In this document: piece by piece, positions 17,177 through 24,010 of the stretch
Layout: each line of letters begins with the position of its first letter
How positions within the stretch are numbered: position 1 is the stretch's first letter
Source of the DNA: UBA7672 sp965229115
Lineage (GTDB): Bacteria > Pseudomonadota > Alphaproteobacteria > Caulobacterales > Hyphomonadaceae
NCBI GenBank assembly: GCA_965229115.1
Contig: CBDDIR010000003.1
Coordinates: 620,001-684,000, forward strand
Reading direction: 5' to 3'
Length of the DNA stretch: 64,000 nt
Made by a program: the position numbers and the translations under genes
The notes under the pieces: model-generated
Told to the model about the DNA's origin: nothing
The model's input: the letters and a program-made list of their open reading frames with translations, nothing else
Database searches by the model: none

Positions 17177-17872
17177 ATGACCGAACACACAGTCAGGTCT
17201 TTCTCGCAGGATCTCGAAGAGCTCTCGGGCGATCTCGCCCGCATGGGCGGCCTGGCCGAGGACATGCTGTCCGACGCGATCCAGGCTATTGCGACGCGCG
17301 ATCTCGTTCTCGCCGAAACCGTTGTGGCGCGTGACCCGCAGATCGATGCGCTGCAGGTTGAAGCCGAGAAAAAGATTCTTCGTCTCCTTGCCCTGCGCCA
17401 GCCGCTGGCCCGCGACCTGCGCCAGACGATTTCGGCGCTCAAGATCGCCTCCGAGCTCGAGCGTATCGGCGACCTCGCCAAGTCGATCGCCAAGCGCGTG
17501 AAGCTGGTCGACTCGATCGACGCGCCCAGCGCCCTCAAGGGCGTGGCTCGCATGGGCAAGCTGGTGAACGCCCAGCTCAAGCGCGTGCTTGATGCCTATT
17601 CCGCGCTCGAGACGGACGCCGCCAACCGCGTCTGGTCGCGCGATGAGGAAGTGGACGAGCATTATCAATCGCTCTTCCGCGAAGTCGTCACGTACATGAT
17701 CGAAGACCCGCGCACGATCTCTGCGTGCGCGCATCTGCTGTTCGTCGCAAAGAATCTGGAACGGATCGGCGACCACTGCACCAACATCGCCGAGGAAGTC
17801 CACTTCCTGGTCACCGGCGAGCAGCTCCCAACAGACAGGCCCAAAGTCGATGCACTCCTCAACAGCAAGTGA
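17177..17872 (+). CDS. phoU: Phosphate signalling regulator PhoU
   Basis: A 231-residue all-helical protein of PhoU length. Two repeats of the PhoU fold are seen, with characteristic acidic-basic helices such as ARMGGLAEDMLSDAIQAI, RQPLARDLRQTISALKIA and SELERIGDLAKSIAK, repeated as LLFVAKNLERIGDHCTNIAEE. PhoU links the Pst transporter to PhoR and keeps the regulon off when phosphate is plentiful. It starts 30 bases after pstB with AAGGA upstream, in the same transcript. The end overlaps the longer alternative start of phoB. Confidence 0.95.
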   Translation: MTEHTVRSFSQDLEELSGDLARMGGLAEDMLSDAIQAIATRDLVLAETVVARDPQIDALQVEAEKKILRLLALRQPLARDLRQTISALKIASELERIGDLAKSIAKRVKLVDSIDAPSALKGVARMGKLVNAQLKRVLDAYSALETDAANRVWSRDEEVDEHYQSLFREVVTYMIEDPRTISACAHLLFVAKNLERIGDHCTNIAEEVHFLVTGEQLPTDRPKVDALLNSK

Positions 17873-17888
17873 GCTTGAACGTCCTGCC

Positions 17889-18590
17889 ATGCGCCCCGCA
17901 GCAGCGACAAAGCCCCACGCCCTGATCGTCGAAGACGAACCGGCGCTCGTTGAACTGATCAAGTACAACCTGATCAAGGAAGGCTACGAAGTCACCGTCG
18001 CCACCGACGGCGAGGAAGCCCTTCTCACCATCGAAGAGCGCCAGCCCGACATCGTCCTGCTCGACTGGATGCTGCCCAAGCTCGCCGGCATCGAAGTCGC
18101 CCGCCGCCTTCGCTCGAAAGCTTCGACCCGCAACCTGCCGATCATCATGCTCACGGCCCGCGCCGAAGAGACGGATCGCATTCGCGGCCTCGACGTCGGC
18201 GCCGACGACTACATGACCAAGCCGTTCTCGATGTCGGAACTCACTGCGCGCATCCGCGCCGTGATGCGCCGCATCCGCCCGGCGCTGGCCGAGGACGTGG
18301 TCGTCGTTGGCGACATCTCGATCGATCGCGCCGCTCACCGCGTCGTGCGCAACGAAGTCGAAGTCCATCTCGGGCCGACCGAGTTCCGCCTGCTGGACTA
18401 TTTCATCCAGCACCCGGGCCGCGTGTTCAGCCGCGAACAGCTGCTGGATGCCGTGTGGGGTTCGGACGTTTATGTCGAGACGCGCACGGTGGATGTGCAC
18501 ATCGGCCGTCTTCGCAAGGCGCTGAGCAAGGGCGGCGGGGAAGATCCTATCCGCACGGTTCGCTCGGCCGGGTACGCACTGAACGCGTAA
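17889..18590 (+). CDS. phoB: Phosphate regulon response regulator PhoB
   Basis: A 233-residue OmpR-family regulator. The receiver has the acidic pair in LIVEDEPAL, phospho-acceptor Asp59 in VLLDWMLPK, Thr in IIMLTARAEE and Lys in YMTKPFS. The winged-helix part contains LGPTEFRLLDYFIQHPGRVFSREQLL and RTVDVHIGRLRKAL, as in PhoB. It activates phosphate-starvation genes when phosphorylated by PhoR. The ATG at 17889 gives the usual distance to the first motif; an ATG at 17850 is in frame and overlaps the end of phoU. Neither has a strong ribosome site, which fits translational coupling to phoU. Confidence 0.93.
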   Translation: MRPAAATKPHALIVEDEPALVELIKYNLIKEGYEVTVATDGEEALLTIEERQPDIVLLDWMLPKLAGIEVARRLRSKASTRNLPIIMLTARAEETDRIRGLDVGADDYMTKPFSMSELTARIRAVMRRIRPALAEDVVVVGDISIDRAAHRVVRNEVEVHLGPTEFRLLDYFIQHPGRVFSREQLLDAVWGSDVYVETRTVDVHIGRLRKALSKGGGEDPIRTVRSAGYALNA

Positions 18591-19242
18591 GGCGTGCGGG
18601 TGCGTTCTCAGTCGCGCGGCGACTGAGGCAATTGGCAATAGGCAATCGCGTGATGTGAGGCGGGCCGCGTGATGACGCGCCACCCCCTCCGTCTCGGCGC
18701 GAAGACGCGCCGATCCACCTCCCCCAGTGCTGCGCACAGGTGGAGGCAAACCGCGCGTTGAGTTGGAGCGGGGAATTTGCCTCCACCGCGCAAAGCGCGG
18801 GGGAGGTGGATTGCAGCGTAGCTGCAAGACGGAGGGGGAGGTTGTCGGGTTCGCGCTTGAGGCGTTCAGCGCGTTTGACGGCATAGCGCTCGTAGTCGTC
18901 GAATCTGGCGACGAGGCGCTGGAAGCTGCGCCAGAGCGCAACGAGATCGGTGCTCTTGTGCGTGTGGGAGAAATCGGGCGCGAAGCTGGTGATCTTCGCG
19001 CGGACGCCTGCGATCTCGCAGGCGCGGAGGTAGATCAGCAGGTCCAGCTTTCTGTGCGCGTCGAAGAAGGCGGCGGCCAGTGTGCTGCGGTAGGCGGGAT
19101 CGTGGGTGATGTCGTCGAGGGACAGGTCGTCGGCGAACATGGCGAGGCCCATGTCGATCACGTCGCGGAGGTTCACCTCCAGCGCCGACACGGGGCGGAG
19201 GCGCCAGAGGATCGCGAGGATGATCTGCCAGAGCGCTTTCAT
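18547..19242 (-). CDS. Uncharacterised protein of a duplicated family, C-terminus made of repeat sequence
   Basis: I do not recognise the family. The first ~140 residues (MKALWQIILAILWRLRPVSA..., then DPAYRSTLAAAFFDAHRKLDLLIY and RACEIAGVR) are about 70% identical by eye to the protein at 42822-43517, which argues for real coding. After residue ~142 the frame runs into a palindromic repeat (LPLRLAATLQSTSPALCAVE) and then antisense into the 3' end of phoB, so the last ~60 residues are probably not selected. No ribosome site precedes the ATG; TTATAC 8 bases upstream suggests a leaderless message. The protein is predicted cytoplasmic with an N-terminal amphipathic helix. It could be a mobile or domesticated gene. 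Confidence 0.5.
   Translation of the reverse strand: MKALWQIILAILWRLRPVSALEVNLRDVIDMGLAMFADDLSLDDITHDPAYRSTLAAAFFDAHRKLDLLIYLRACEIAGVRAKITSFAPDFSHTHKSTDLVALWRSFQRLVARFDDYERYAVKRAERLKREPDNLPLRLAATLQSTSPALCAVEANSPLQLNARFASTCAQHWGRWIGASSRRDGGGGASSRGPPHITRLPIANCLSRRATENAPARLTRSVRTRPSEPCG
18683..18838. repeat. Palindromic repeat element, family A, copy 1
   Basis: A ~156-bp nested palindrome. The outer ends pair perfectly over 12 bp (CCCCCTCCGTCT/AGACGGAGGGGG) and an inner 13-bp pair ATCCACCTCCCCC/GGGGGAGGTGGAT lies at 18713-18725 and 18799-18811. Copy 2 is at 42964-43127 and is near identical over most of its length. Each copy provides, in the same frame, the C-terminal codons of a paralogous gene. 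Confidence 0.85.
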
Positions 19243-19256
19243 GGGTGGGAGTATAA
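19243..19256 (-). promoter_or_regulatory. Probable -10 element for a leaderless transcript
   Basis: Minus-strand TTATAC (19251-19256) lies 8 bases before the ATG at 19242, and no purine-rich ribosome site is present. The same sequence and spacing occur before the paralogue at 43517. A start of transcription at or next to the ATG is inferred. Confidence 0.4.
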
Positions 19257-19385
19257 CCCCGGGCCATGGGGGTGCGGGATTTGGAGAGTGCTATCCCCCA
19301 ACCTGCGCGCGCAGGTGGTTGAAATCATGAGCGATGATTTTTGGCTGTCCTACAGTTCTGCATCACCTCCATCCTCCATTTCATC

Positions 19386-19480
19386 GTCATTCCGGACGCG
19401 CGCAACGCGCGTGAGCCGGAACCCAGGGGTTGCGAGGGCGATGCTTGTGGCCCCTGGGTTCCTGCTTTCGCAGGAATGAC
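19386..19480. repeat. Palindromic extragenic repeat, family B, copy 1
   Basis: GTCATTCC at 19386 and GGAATGAC at 19473-19480 bound an inverted repeat with inner arms GAACCCAGGGG and CCCCTGGGTTC. A fragment with the same CCTGGGTTCCTGC..TTCGC core recurs near 21032-21057. It fills most of the gap between the leaderless gene and purB; no gene is seen in that gap. Confidence 0.75.
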
Positions 19481-19566
19481 GGGGAGAGGGGCAAGGACCT
19501 CTCCAACAGAAAGATGACAACCCCCGCGTCTCGCCTTAAAGCCCTCCGCAAACACCGGAGACGCCT

Positions 19567-20877
19567 ATGATCCCCCGTTATGCCCGTCCTGAAATGGTCG
19601 CCATCTGGTCGCCGGAGACACGGTATTCGATCTGGCTGGAGATCGAGACGCTGGCGGCGGAGGCGATGGCGGAGTTGGGGATGATTCCGGCGAATGTGCC
19701 GAAGGCGGTGCGGGAGCGCGGGGCATTTAATGTTGAGCGCATCGACGAGATCGAGCGTGAGGTGAAGCACGATGTGATCGCCTTCCTGACCTCGGTTGCC
19801 GAGCATGTGGGCGAGGAGGCGCGGTTCCTGCACCTTGGGATGACGTCGTCGGACGTGCTGGATACGTGCCTGGCGGTGCAGCTGCAGCGGGCATCCGACA
19901 TTCTGCTCAAGGGCGTGGATCGTGTGCTGGCGGCGATCGAGAAGCGGGCGTTCGAGCACAAGCTGACGCCGACGATCGGGCGTAGCCATGGCATTCATGC
20001 CGAGCCGACGACGTTTGGCGTGAAGCTCGCGGGCTTCCATGCCGAGATGGCGCGCAACCGGACGCGTCTGCTTGCGGCAAAGGAAGAGATTGCGACGTGT
20101 GCGATCTCGGGCGCTGTGGGCACGTTTGCGAACATTGATCCGCGCATCGAGGAGATGGTGGCGGCGAAACTGAACCTCGCCGTCGAGCCGGTTTCGACGC
20201 AGGTGATTCCGCGCGATCGCCATGCGGCGTACTTTGCGGCGCTGGGCGTGATCGCTTCGACGATTGAGCGCATCGCGACCGAGATCCGTCACCTGCAGCG
20301 CACGGAAGTGCTGGAAGCGGAGGAGTATTTCTCGGAAGGCCAGAAGGGCTCGTCGGCCATGCCGCACAAGCGGAATCCGGTGCTGACGGAAAACCTCACC
20401 GGTCTTGCGCGCCTTGTGCGTTCGTCGGTCGTGCCGGCGATGGAGAATGTGGCGCTGTGGCATGAGCGGGATATTTCGCACTCGTCGGTTGAGCGTGGCA
20501 TTGGGCCGGACGCGACCATCCACCTCGACTTTGCGCTGAACCGCCTCGCGGGCGTGATCGAGAACCTGCTGATCTATCCGGAGAACATGCTCGCCAACCT
20601 CAACAAGCTGGGCGGTCTGCACAATTCTCAACGGGTCCTACTCGCATTGGTGGAGAAGGGCGCGAGCCGCGAGGACGCGTATCGCATGGTCCAGCGCAAC
20701 GCGATGAAGGTGTGGCGTGATGCCAACCGGAAGGAAGGCGACTTCCTCAACAATCTGACGGGCGATGCGGATGTGTCGAAGCTGCTGACGCCTGCAGAGC
20801 TCGGCGAGATGTTCGACCTTGGGTATCACTTCAAGGGCGTCGATGTGATCTTCAAGCGGGTGTTTGGCCGGAGCTAG
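19567..20877 (+). CDS. purB: Adenylosuccinate lyase
   Basis: A 436-residue enzyme of the fumarase/aspartase superfamily. It splits SAICAR to AICAR and adenylosuccinate to AMP in purine synthesis. The start MIPRYARPEMVAIWSPE is typical, the HLGMTSSDVLDT helix carries catalytic residues, and the superfamily signature SSAMPHKRNPV is at about residue 262. GGAGA lies 6 nt before the ATG. It is cytoplasmic and housekeeping. Other purine genes (purC, purS, purQ) follow within 6 kb on the same strand but with opposite-strand genes interspersed, so they are not one operon here. Confidence 0.96.
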   Translation: MIPRYARPEMVAIWSPETRYSIWLEIETLAAEAMAELGMIPANVPKAVRERGAFNVERIDEIEREVKHDVIAFLTSVAEHVGEEARFLHLGMTSSDVLDTCLAVQLQRASDILLKGVDRVLAAIEKRAFEHKLTPTIGRSHGIHAEPTTFGVKLAGFHAEMARNRTRLLAAKEEIATCAISGAVGTFANIDPRIEEMVAAKLNLAVEPVSTQVIPRDRHAAYFAALGVIASTIERIATEIRHLQRTEVLEAEEYFSEGQKGSSAMPHKRNPVLTENLTGLARLVRSSVVPAMENVALWHERDISHSSVERGIGPDATIHLDFALNRLAGVIENLLIYPENMLANLNKLGGLHNSQRVLLALVEKGASREDAYRMVQRNAMKVWRDANRKEGDFLNNLTGDADVSKLLTPAELGEMFDLGYHFKGVDVIFKRVFGRS

Positions 20878-20892
20878 AGCCAGGCCGACGGT

Positions 20893-21060
20893 GTCATTCT
20901 CGGGCTTGTCCCGAGAATCCTGGTTGGCTCATGAGCGGGACAATCCGCTTATCCCCGCGACTCAAGAACCGAGATCCTCGGCACGGGGCCGAGGATGACT
21001 CCGCTTTGTTGCTGCGCTTGCAGGCTTGGGTCCTGGGTTCCTGCCTTCGCGGGAATTTCG
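20893..21060. repeat. Mosaic of extragenic palindromes after purB
   Basis: This gene-free stretch holds two hairpins, ATTCTCGGG/CCCGAGAAT (20896-20904 with 20910-20918) and ATCCTCGG/CCGAGGAT (20974-20981 with 20989-20996), followed by a fragment like the right half of the family B repeat (21032-21057). It looks like repeats inserted side by side. Confidence 0.65.
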
Positions 21061-21071
21061 GGCTGGTGATC

Positions 21072-21115
21072 GCTGAATAAAACTGGGCCGGAGACCCCCT
21101 CCGGGTCTCCGGCCC
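21072..21115 (-). terminator. Strong minus-strand terminator with no protein gene before it
   Basis: A perfect 13-bp stem (21085-21097 with 21103-21115) and a 5-nt loop, followed on the minus strand by AGTTTTATT. On the plus strand no T run follows, so it fits poorly as the purB terminator. It implies a minus-strand transcript between here and 21437. Confidence 0.7.
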
Positions 21116-21436
21116 AAGGACCATGATGGCGGAGCAGGCAGTCGCGGAAACGCGTAACCGCTGCTCTCGACCAGACCTGCGAGCGCCACCGAGGGGCTGG
21201 GGCGCCTTTGCTGCCCGGTGGGGTGGGCAGCGTGTTGCAAAGCCTGGCCTGTTCCAGACCGGCGGAGGGCCGGTCTTCATGCGTCACACTGATGGCGGCG
21301 CGTTAAAGAACGGGCTGTTCCCAGTAACGATGTTTGGCGATCGGATTTACCACGCGCGGGCCGTGTGCGTGCTGCCGGCAAGCGCGCGGTGCGGGATTCC
21401 TCCGGAAACGGAGGGGGCGCCTGTCCTGGATTTGGT
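21116..21436 (-). ncRNA. Candidate structured non-coding RNA, family not recognised
   Basis: The interval lies between two minus-strand terminators and has no convincing protein frame. It contains successive strong hairpins: GACCGGC/GCCGGTC (21257-21275), GCTGCCC/GGGCAGC (21210-21231), GCGCC/GGCGC (21183-21205) and CGCG-GAAA-CGCG (21143-21154). Signature motifs of RNase P RNA, tmRNA and SRP RNA were looked for and not found. A 6S-like RNA is possible but not shown. The GAAA loop reads as a GNRA tetraloop only on the plus strand, so strand is uncertain. Confidence 0.3.
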
Positions 21437-21469
21437 GAACGAAAACGCCGCCGGCGTGGGCCGGCGGCG
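21437..21469 (-). terminator. Rho-independent terminator after the zeta-subunit gene
   Basis: Stem CGCCGCCGG/CCGGCGGCG (21446-21454 with 21461-21469), 6-nt loop, then TTTTCGTTC on the minus strand, 33 bases after the DUF1476 stop codon. Confidence 0.75.
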
Positions 21470-21502
21470 CTAAAATTCTCGTCGTTGAAGAATGGCCGGA
21501 GC

Positions 21503-21829
21503 CTACTTCTTCTCGGATTTGACCTGTTCGATGGCCACTTCCATCAGCTCGGTCATCTGACGCTGGAGCTGGTGGTCGTTGATGGCGACGCCGGCGGCGT
21601 CGAGATCGCCTTTCACTTTGCGGAACACGTCCTCGTCGCCCGGGGCTTCGAAGTCCGATTTCACGACTTCGACGGCGTAGGCGGAGGCAGCTTCGCCCGA
21701 TTTACCGAGCTTTTCGGCGGCCCAGAGGCCCAACAGCTTGTTTCGACGCGCATTTGCCTTGAAACGCAGCTCCTGATCGAGGGCGAATTTGCCCTCTTCA
21801 GCCCGTTCACGTTTGTCGAAACCGCTCAC
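21503..21829 (-). CDS. F1F0-ATPase inhibitor zeta subunit (DUF1476)
   Basis: A 108-residue helical protein matching DUF1476, the family of the Paracoccus zeta subunit that blocks reverse rotation of the alphaproteobacterial ATP synthase. Typical segments are SGFDKRERAEEGKFALDQEL, FKANARRNKLLGLWAAEKLG and the C-terminal LQRQMTELMEVAIEQ. The inhibitory part is the N-terminal ~20 residues, present here. The GTG at 21829 is chosen: GGGAGA lies about 7 nt upstream and the product begins with the family start SGFDKRE; the frame extends upstream without a site. It is divergent from purC, a neighbourhood seen in related genomes, and 30 kb from the F0 genes. Confidence 0.88.
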   Translation of the reverse strand: MSGFDKRERAEEGKFALDQELRFKANARRNKLLGLWAAEKLGKSGEAASAYAVEVVKSDFEAPGDEDVFRKVKGDLDAAGVAINDHQLQRQMTELMEVAIEQVKSEKK

Positions 21830-22009
21830 TACTGTCTCCCTCACGTCGCTTGCGTCCAGCGCATCAGCGCTCGATATAGCCCCTTGAAGGGCCCAAAAAC
21901 ACCCCCGCGACGACGCCATACAGGACGAGCGTCACGGGATGGTCTAAGAGGGCCTCTTCCTACACGAGTCGGGGCGGGGCAAGCCGTTTTCCGGCCAGGA
22001 GACGAAGTT

Positions 22010-22783
22010 ATGGTCAAGCGCCGGAAGATCTACGAAGGCAAGGCGAAGATCCTGTATGAGGGGCCCGAGCCGGGCACCCTTATCCAGTATTTCAAGGACG
22101 ACGCGACCGCGTTCAATAACGAGAAGCGCGCCGTGCTGGACGGCAAGGGCGTGCTCAACAACCGCATCTCCGAATTCGTGATGATGCAGCTGAACGCTAT
22201 CGGCCTGCCGACGCACTTCCTGAAGCGCATCAACATGCGTGAGCAGCTGATCCGCGAAGTGGAGATCATTCCGCTGGAAGTGATCTGCCGGAACGTTGCG
22301 GCTGGCTCGATCGCCAAGCGCCTGGGGATCGAGGAGGGCACGCCGCTGCCGCGCTCGATCATCGAGTTCTGCTACAAGAAGGACGAGCTGGGCGATCCGC
22401 TGGTCTCCGAAGAGCACATCACGGCGTTCAACTGGGCGACGCACCAGGAGATCGACGACATCGTGGCGATGACGCTGCGCATCAACGACTTCCTCACCGG
22501 CCTGTTCGCCGGCGCGCAGATCAAGCTGGTGGACTTCAAGGTGGAATACGGCCGCCTGTATGAAGGCGAGATGGTTCGCACGGTTCTGGCCGACGAGATC
22601 AGCCCGGATAGCTGCCGTTTGTGGGACATGGCCACCGGCGAGAAGCTGGACAAGGACCGCTTCCGTCGTGACATGGGCGGCGTGACCGAAGCCTACGCCG
22701 AAGTTGCGCGTCGTCTCGGAATCATCAAGGAAGCGGGCGGGGCAGAGATCCTGTCCTTCTCCCAGGACAAGTCTGAGGAATAG
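22010..22783 (+). CDS. purC: Phosphoribosylaminoimidazole-succinocarboxamide synthase
   Basis: A 257-residue SAICAR synthetase. It joins CAIR and aspartate with ATP in step 7 of purine synthesis. The family start RRKIYEGKAKILYEG and the motifs LPTHFLKRINMREQL, EVICRNVAAGS and LVDFKVEYGR are present. The ATG at 22010 has AGGAG 8 nt upstream; a much longer open frame upstream is not coding. purS follows after 7 bases, so the two are co-transcribed. The product is cytosolic. Confidence 0.96.
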   Translation: MVKRRKIYEGKAKILYEGPEPGTLIQYFKDDATAFNNEKRAVLDGKGVLNNRISEFVMMQLNAIGLPTHFLKRINMREQLIREVEIIPLEVICRNVAAGSIAKRLGIEEGTPLPRSIIEFCYKKDELGDPLVSEEHITAFNWATHQEIDDIVAMTLRINDFLTGLFAGAQIKLVDFKVEYGRLYEGEMVRTVLADEISPDSCRLWDMATGEKLDKDRFRRDMGGVTEAYAEVARRLGIIKEAGGAEILSFSQDKSEE

Positions 22784-22790
22784 ACGCGCG

Positions 22791-23033
22791 ATGAAGGCCA
22801 AAGTTCATGTCTCGCTGAAAGCCGGCGTGCTCGACCCGCAGGGCAAGGCTGTGGGCGATGCGCTGGTGCGTCTCGGCTTCGATGAGGTCGGCGCGGTTCG
22901 CTGCGGCAAGACGATCGAGCTGGAGCTGGCGGATGGCCTGTCGAAGGCTGACGCGGAGAAGCGCGTGAAGGACATGTGCGAGAAGCTGCTCGCGAATGTC
23001 GTGGTCGAGCGCTACTCGATCGAGATCGTCTAG
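22791..23033 (+). CDS. purS: Phosphoribosylformylglycinamidine synthase subunit PurS
   Basis: An 80-residue PurS. It forms the FGAM synthase complex with PurL and PurQ and helps move ammonia between them. KVHVSLKAGVLDPQGKAV and the ending CEKLLANVVVERYSIEIV match the family. GAGGAA lies 10 nt before the ATG, inside the end of purC. Unusually, purQ does not follow directly: 3.2 kb of mostly opposite-strand genes intervene. A short tandem duplication of CGATCGTCTAGG spans the stop codon. Confidence 0.94.
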   Translation: MKAKVHVSLKAGVLDPQGKAVGDALVRLGFDEVGAVRCGKTIELELADGLSKADAEKRVKDMCEKLLANVVVERYSIEIV

Positions 23034-23072
23034 GCTCGATCGTCTAGGCAGACATTACGAAGCGACAAAGAA

Positions 23073-23111
23073 AATCGCGCGCCCCGGCCGGGACGCGCGA
23101 TTGTTCGTTTG
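23073..23111. terminator. Bidirectional terminator between purS and the entericidin gene
   Basis: Stem AATCGCGCG/CGCGCGATT (23073-23081 with 23094-23102) with GTTCGTTTG after it on the plus strand and TTTCTTTG on the minus strand. It ends both convergent transcripts. Confidence 0.75.
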
Positions 23112-23127
23112 TGAATGTGGAAGCGGC

Positions 23128-23262
23128 CTACTTGGCCTCTTCAGCCGTCTTGGTGACCGCGCCGCCGACGGCGCCGACATCGCGGCCGACGCCAGCGATC
23201 GTGTTGCAGGCCGACGCCATGAGCGGGGCTGCGATTGCGAGGGCGAGAAGAAGTTTGCGCAT
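23128..23262 (-). CDS. Entericidin-family small lipoprotein
   Basis: A 44-residue peptide: signal MRKLLLALAIAAPLMASAC with lipobox, then NTIAGVGRDVGAVGGAVTK. This is the entericidin (EcnA/EcnB) pattern of tiny membrane lipoproteins; enterobacterial entericidins are an antidote/toxin pair linked to stationary-phase lysis. GGGGA lies about 8 nt before the ATG. A second, longer member lies 81 bases upstream on the same strand. Family assignment rests on the N-T-I-x-G-x-G-x-D motif after the cysteine; toxicity in this organism is unknown. Confidence 0.8.
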   Translation of the reverse strand: MRKLLLALAIAAPLMASACNTIAGVGRDVGAVGGAVTKTAEEAK

Positions 23263-23343
23263 GAGGTAATCCCCTGATGAGTTGTCCCAACTGTAAAGAT
23301 GGACGCTTGCGGGCGAGTGCGCAAGCGATGCCGGTGCGCTGCG

Positions 23344-23556
23344 TTACTGGCGCGCACAGCCCTCCAGGACGTTGCCTTCCGCGTCGGGCTGGCAGGCGGG
23401 GCGATCGGTGCGGGGCGGCTGGGTAGCGCCATTCTGGACGCCATTGGCGGTGCCGGTGAGCACGCCGCCGACCTGCTGGAGGTCGCGGCCGAAGCCTTCG
23501 ACGGTGTTACAGCCCGCAAGAGCCAGCAGGGCAAAGCCCAGGATCAGCTTGTTCAT
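23344..23556 (-). CDS. Entericidin-like lipoprotein, longer form
   Basis: A 70-residue lipoprotein. The signal MNKLILGFALLALAGC has a clear lipobox, followed by NTVEGFGRDLQQVGGVLTGT, an entericidin-like core. A polar tail of about 27 residues with two cysteines (ACQPDAEGNVLEGC) is added beyond the usual length and could form a disulfide. It may be co-transcribed with the 44-residue member downstream, reproducing the two-gene layout of entericidin loci. Confidence 0.75.
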   Translation of the reverse strand: MNKLILGFALLALAGCNTVEGFGRDLQQVGGVLTGTANGVQNGATQPPRTDRPACQPDAEGNVLEGCARQ

Positions 23557-23654
23557 CTAGCCCTCCGTTGCGCCAGCCCATTGGGCGATTGACCGCACAT
23601 GCTCATGGCCCAAGAATCTGTCCAAATTCGGGTAGCTCGCCCACAGAGGATTTC

Positions 23655-23996
23655 ATGACCCCCGCACACTGGATGCCGATCGTCCTGCTGATCGGGTCGA
23701 ACATCTTCATGACGACGGCCTGGTATGGCCACCTGAAGTTCAAGGATTCGCCCTTGCTGCTGGTGATCTTCGTCAGCTGGGGAATCGCCTTCGTCGAATA
23801 CTGCATGGCGGTGCCGGCCAACCGTATCGGCAGCGAAGTGTGGTCGGCGGCCGAGCTGAAGACGATGCAGGAGGTGATCACGCTGGTGGTGTTCGCCGCC
23901 TTCTCGGTCTGGGTGCTGAAGGAGCCGCTGACCTGGAAGCACGGCGTCGGCTTCGCGCTGATCGCGCTGGGCGCCGGGGTGATCTTCTACAAGTAG
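23655..23996 (+). CDS. DMT-type small membrane protein (DUF486)
   Basis: A 113-residue membrane protein with four hydrophobic segments: MPIVLLIGSNIFMTTAWYGH, LLLVIFVSWGIAFVEYCMAV, VITLVVFAAFSVWVL and GVGFALIALGAGVIFYK. The sequence matches DUF486, half-sized relatives of the drug/metabolite transporter superfamily. The ATG at 23655 has AGAGGA 3-4 nt upstream; the frame continues upstream without a site. It sits alone between opposite-strand genes within the split purine region. The substrate is unknown. Confidence 0.8.
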   Translation: MTPAHWMPIVLLIGSNIFMTTAWYGHLKFKDSPLLLVIFVSWGIAFVEYCMAVPANRIGSEVWSAAELKTMQEVITLVVFAAFSVWVLKEPLTWKHGVGFALIALGAGVIFYK

Positions 23997-24010
23997 CTAG
24001 CCGCGCATCG

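Noticed and set aside
21116..21436. RNase P RNA, tmRNA or SRP RNA in the purB gap
   Set aside because: The conserved signatures of these RNAs (for example GAGGAAAGTCCGG, a TTCGA-type acceptor end, GGAAGGAAGCAGC) are absent on both strands.
21365..22009. N-terminal extension of the purC frame
   Set aside because: It covers the antisense of the zeta-subunit gene and a terminator; purC has a normal start with a ribosome site at 22010.
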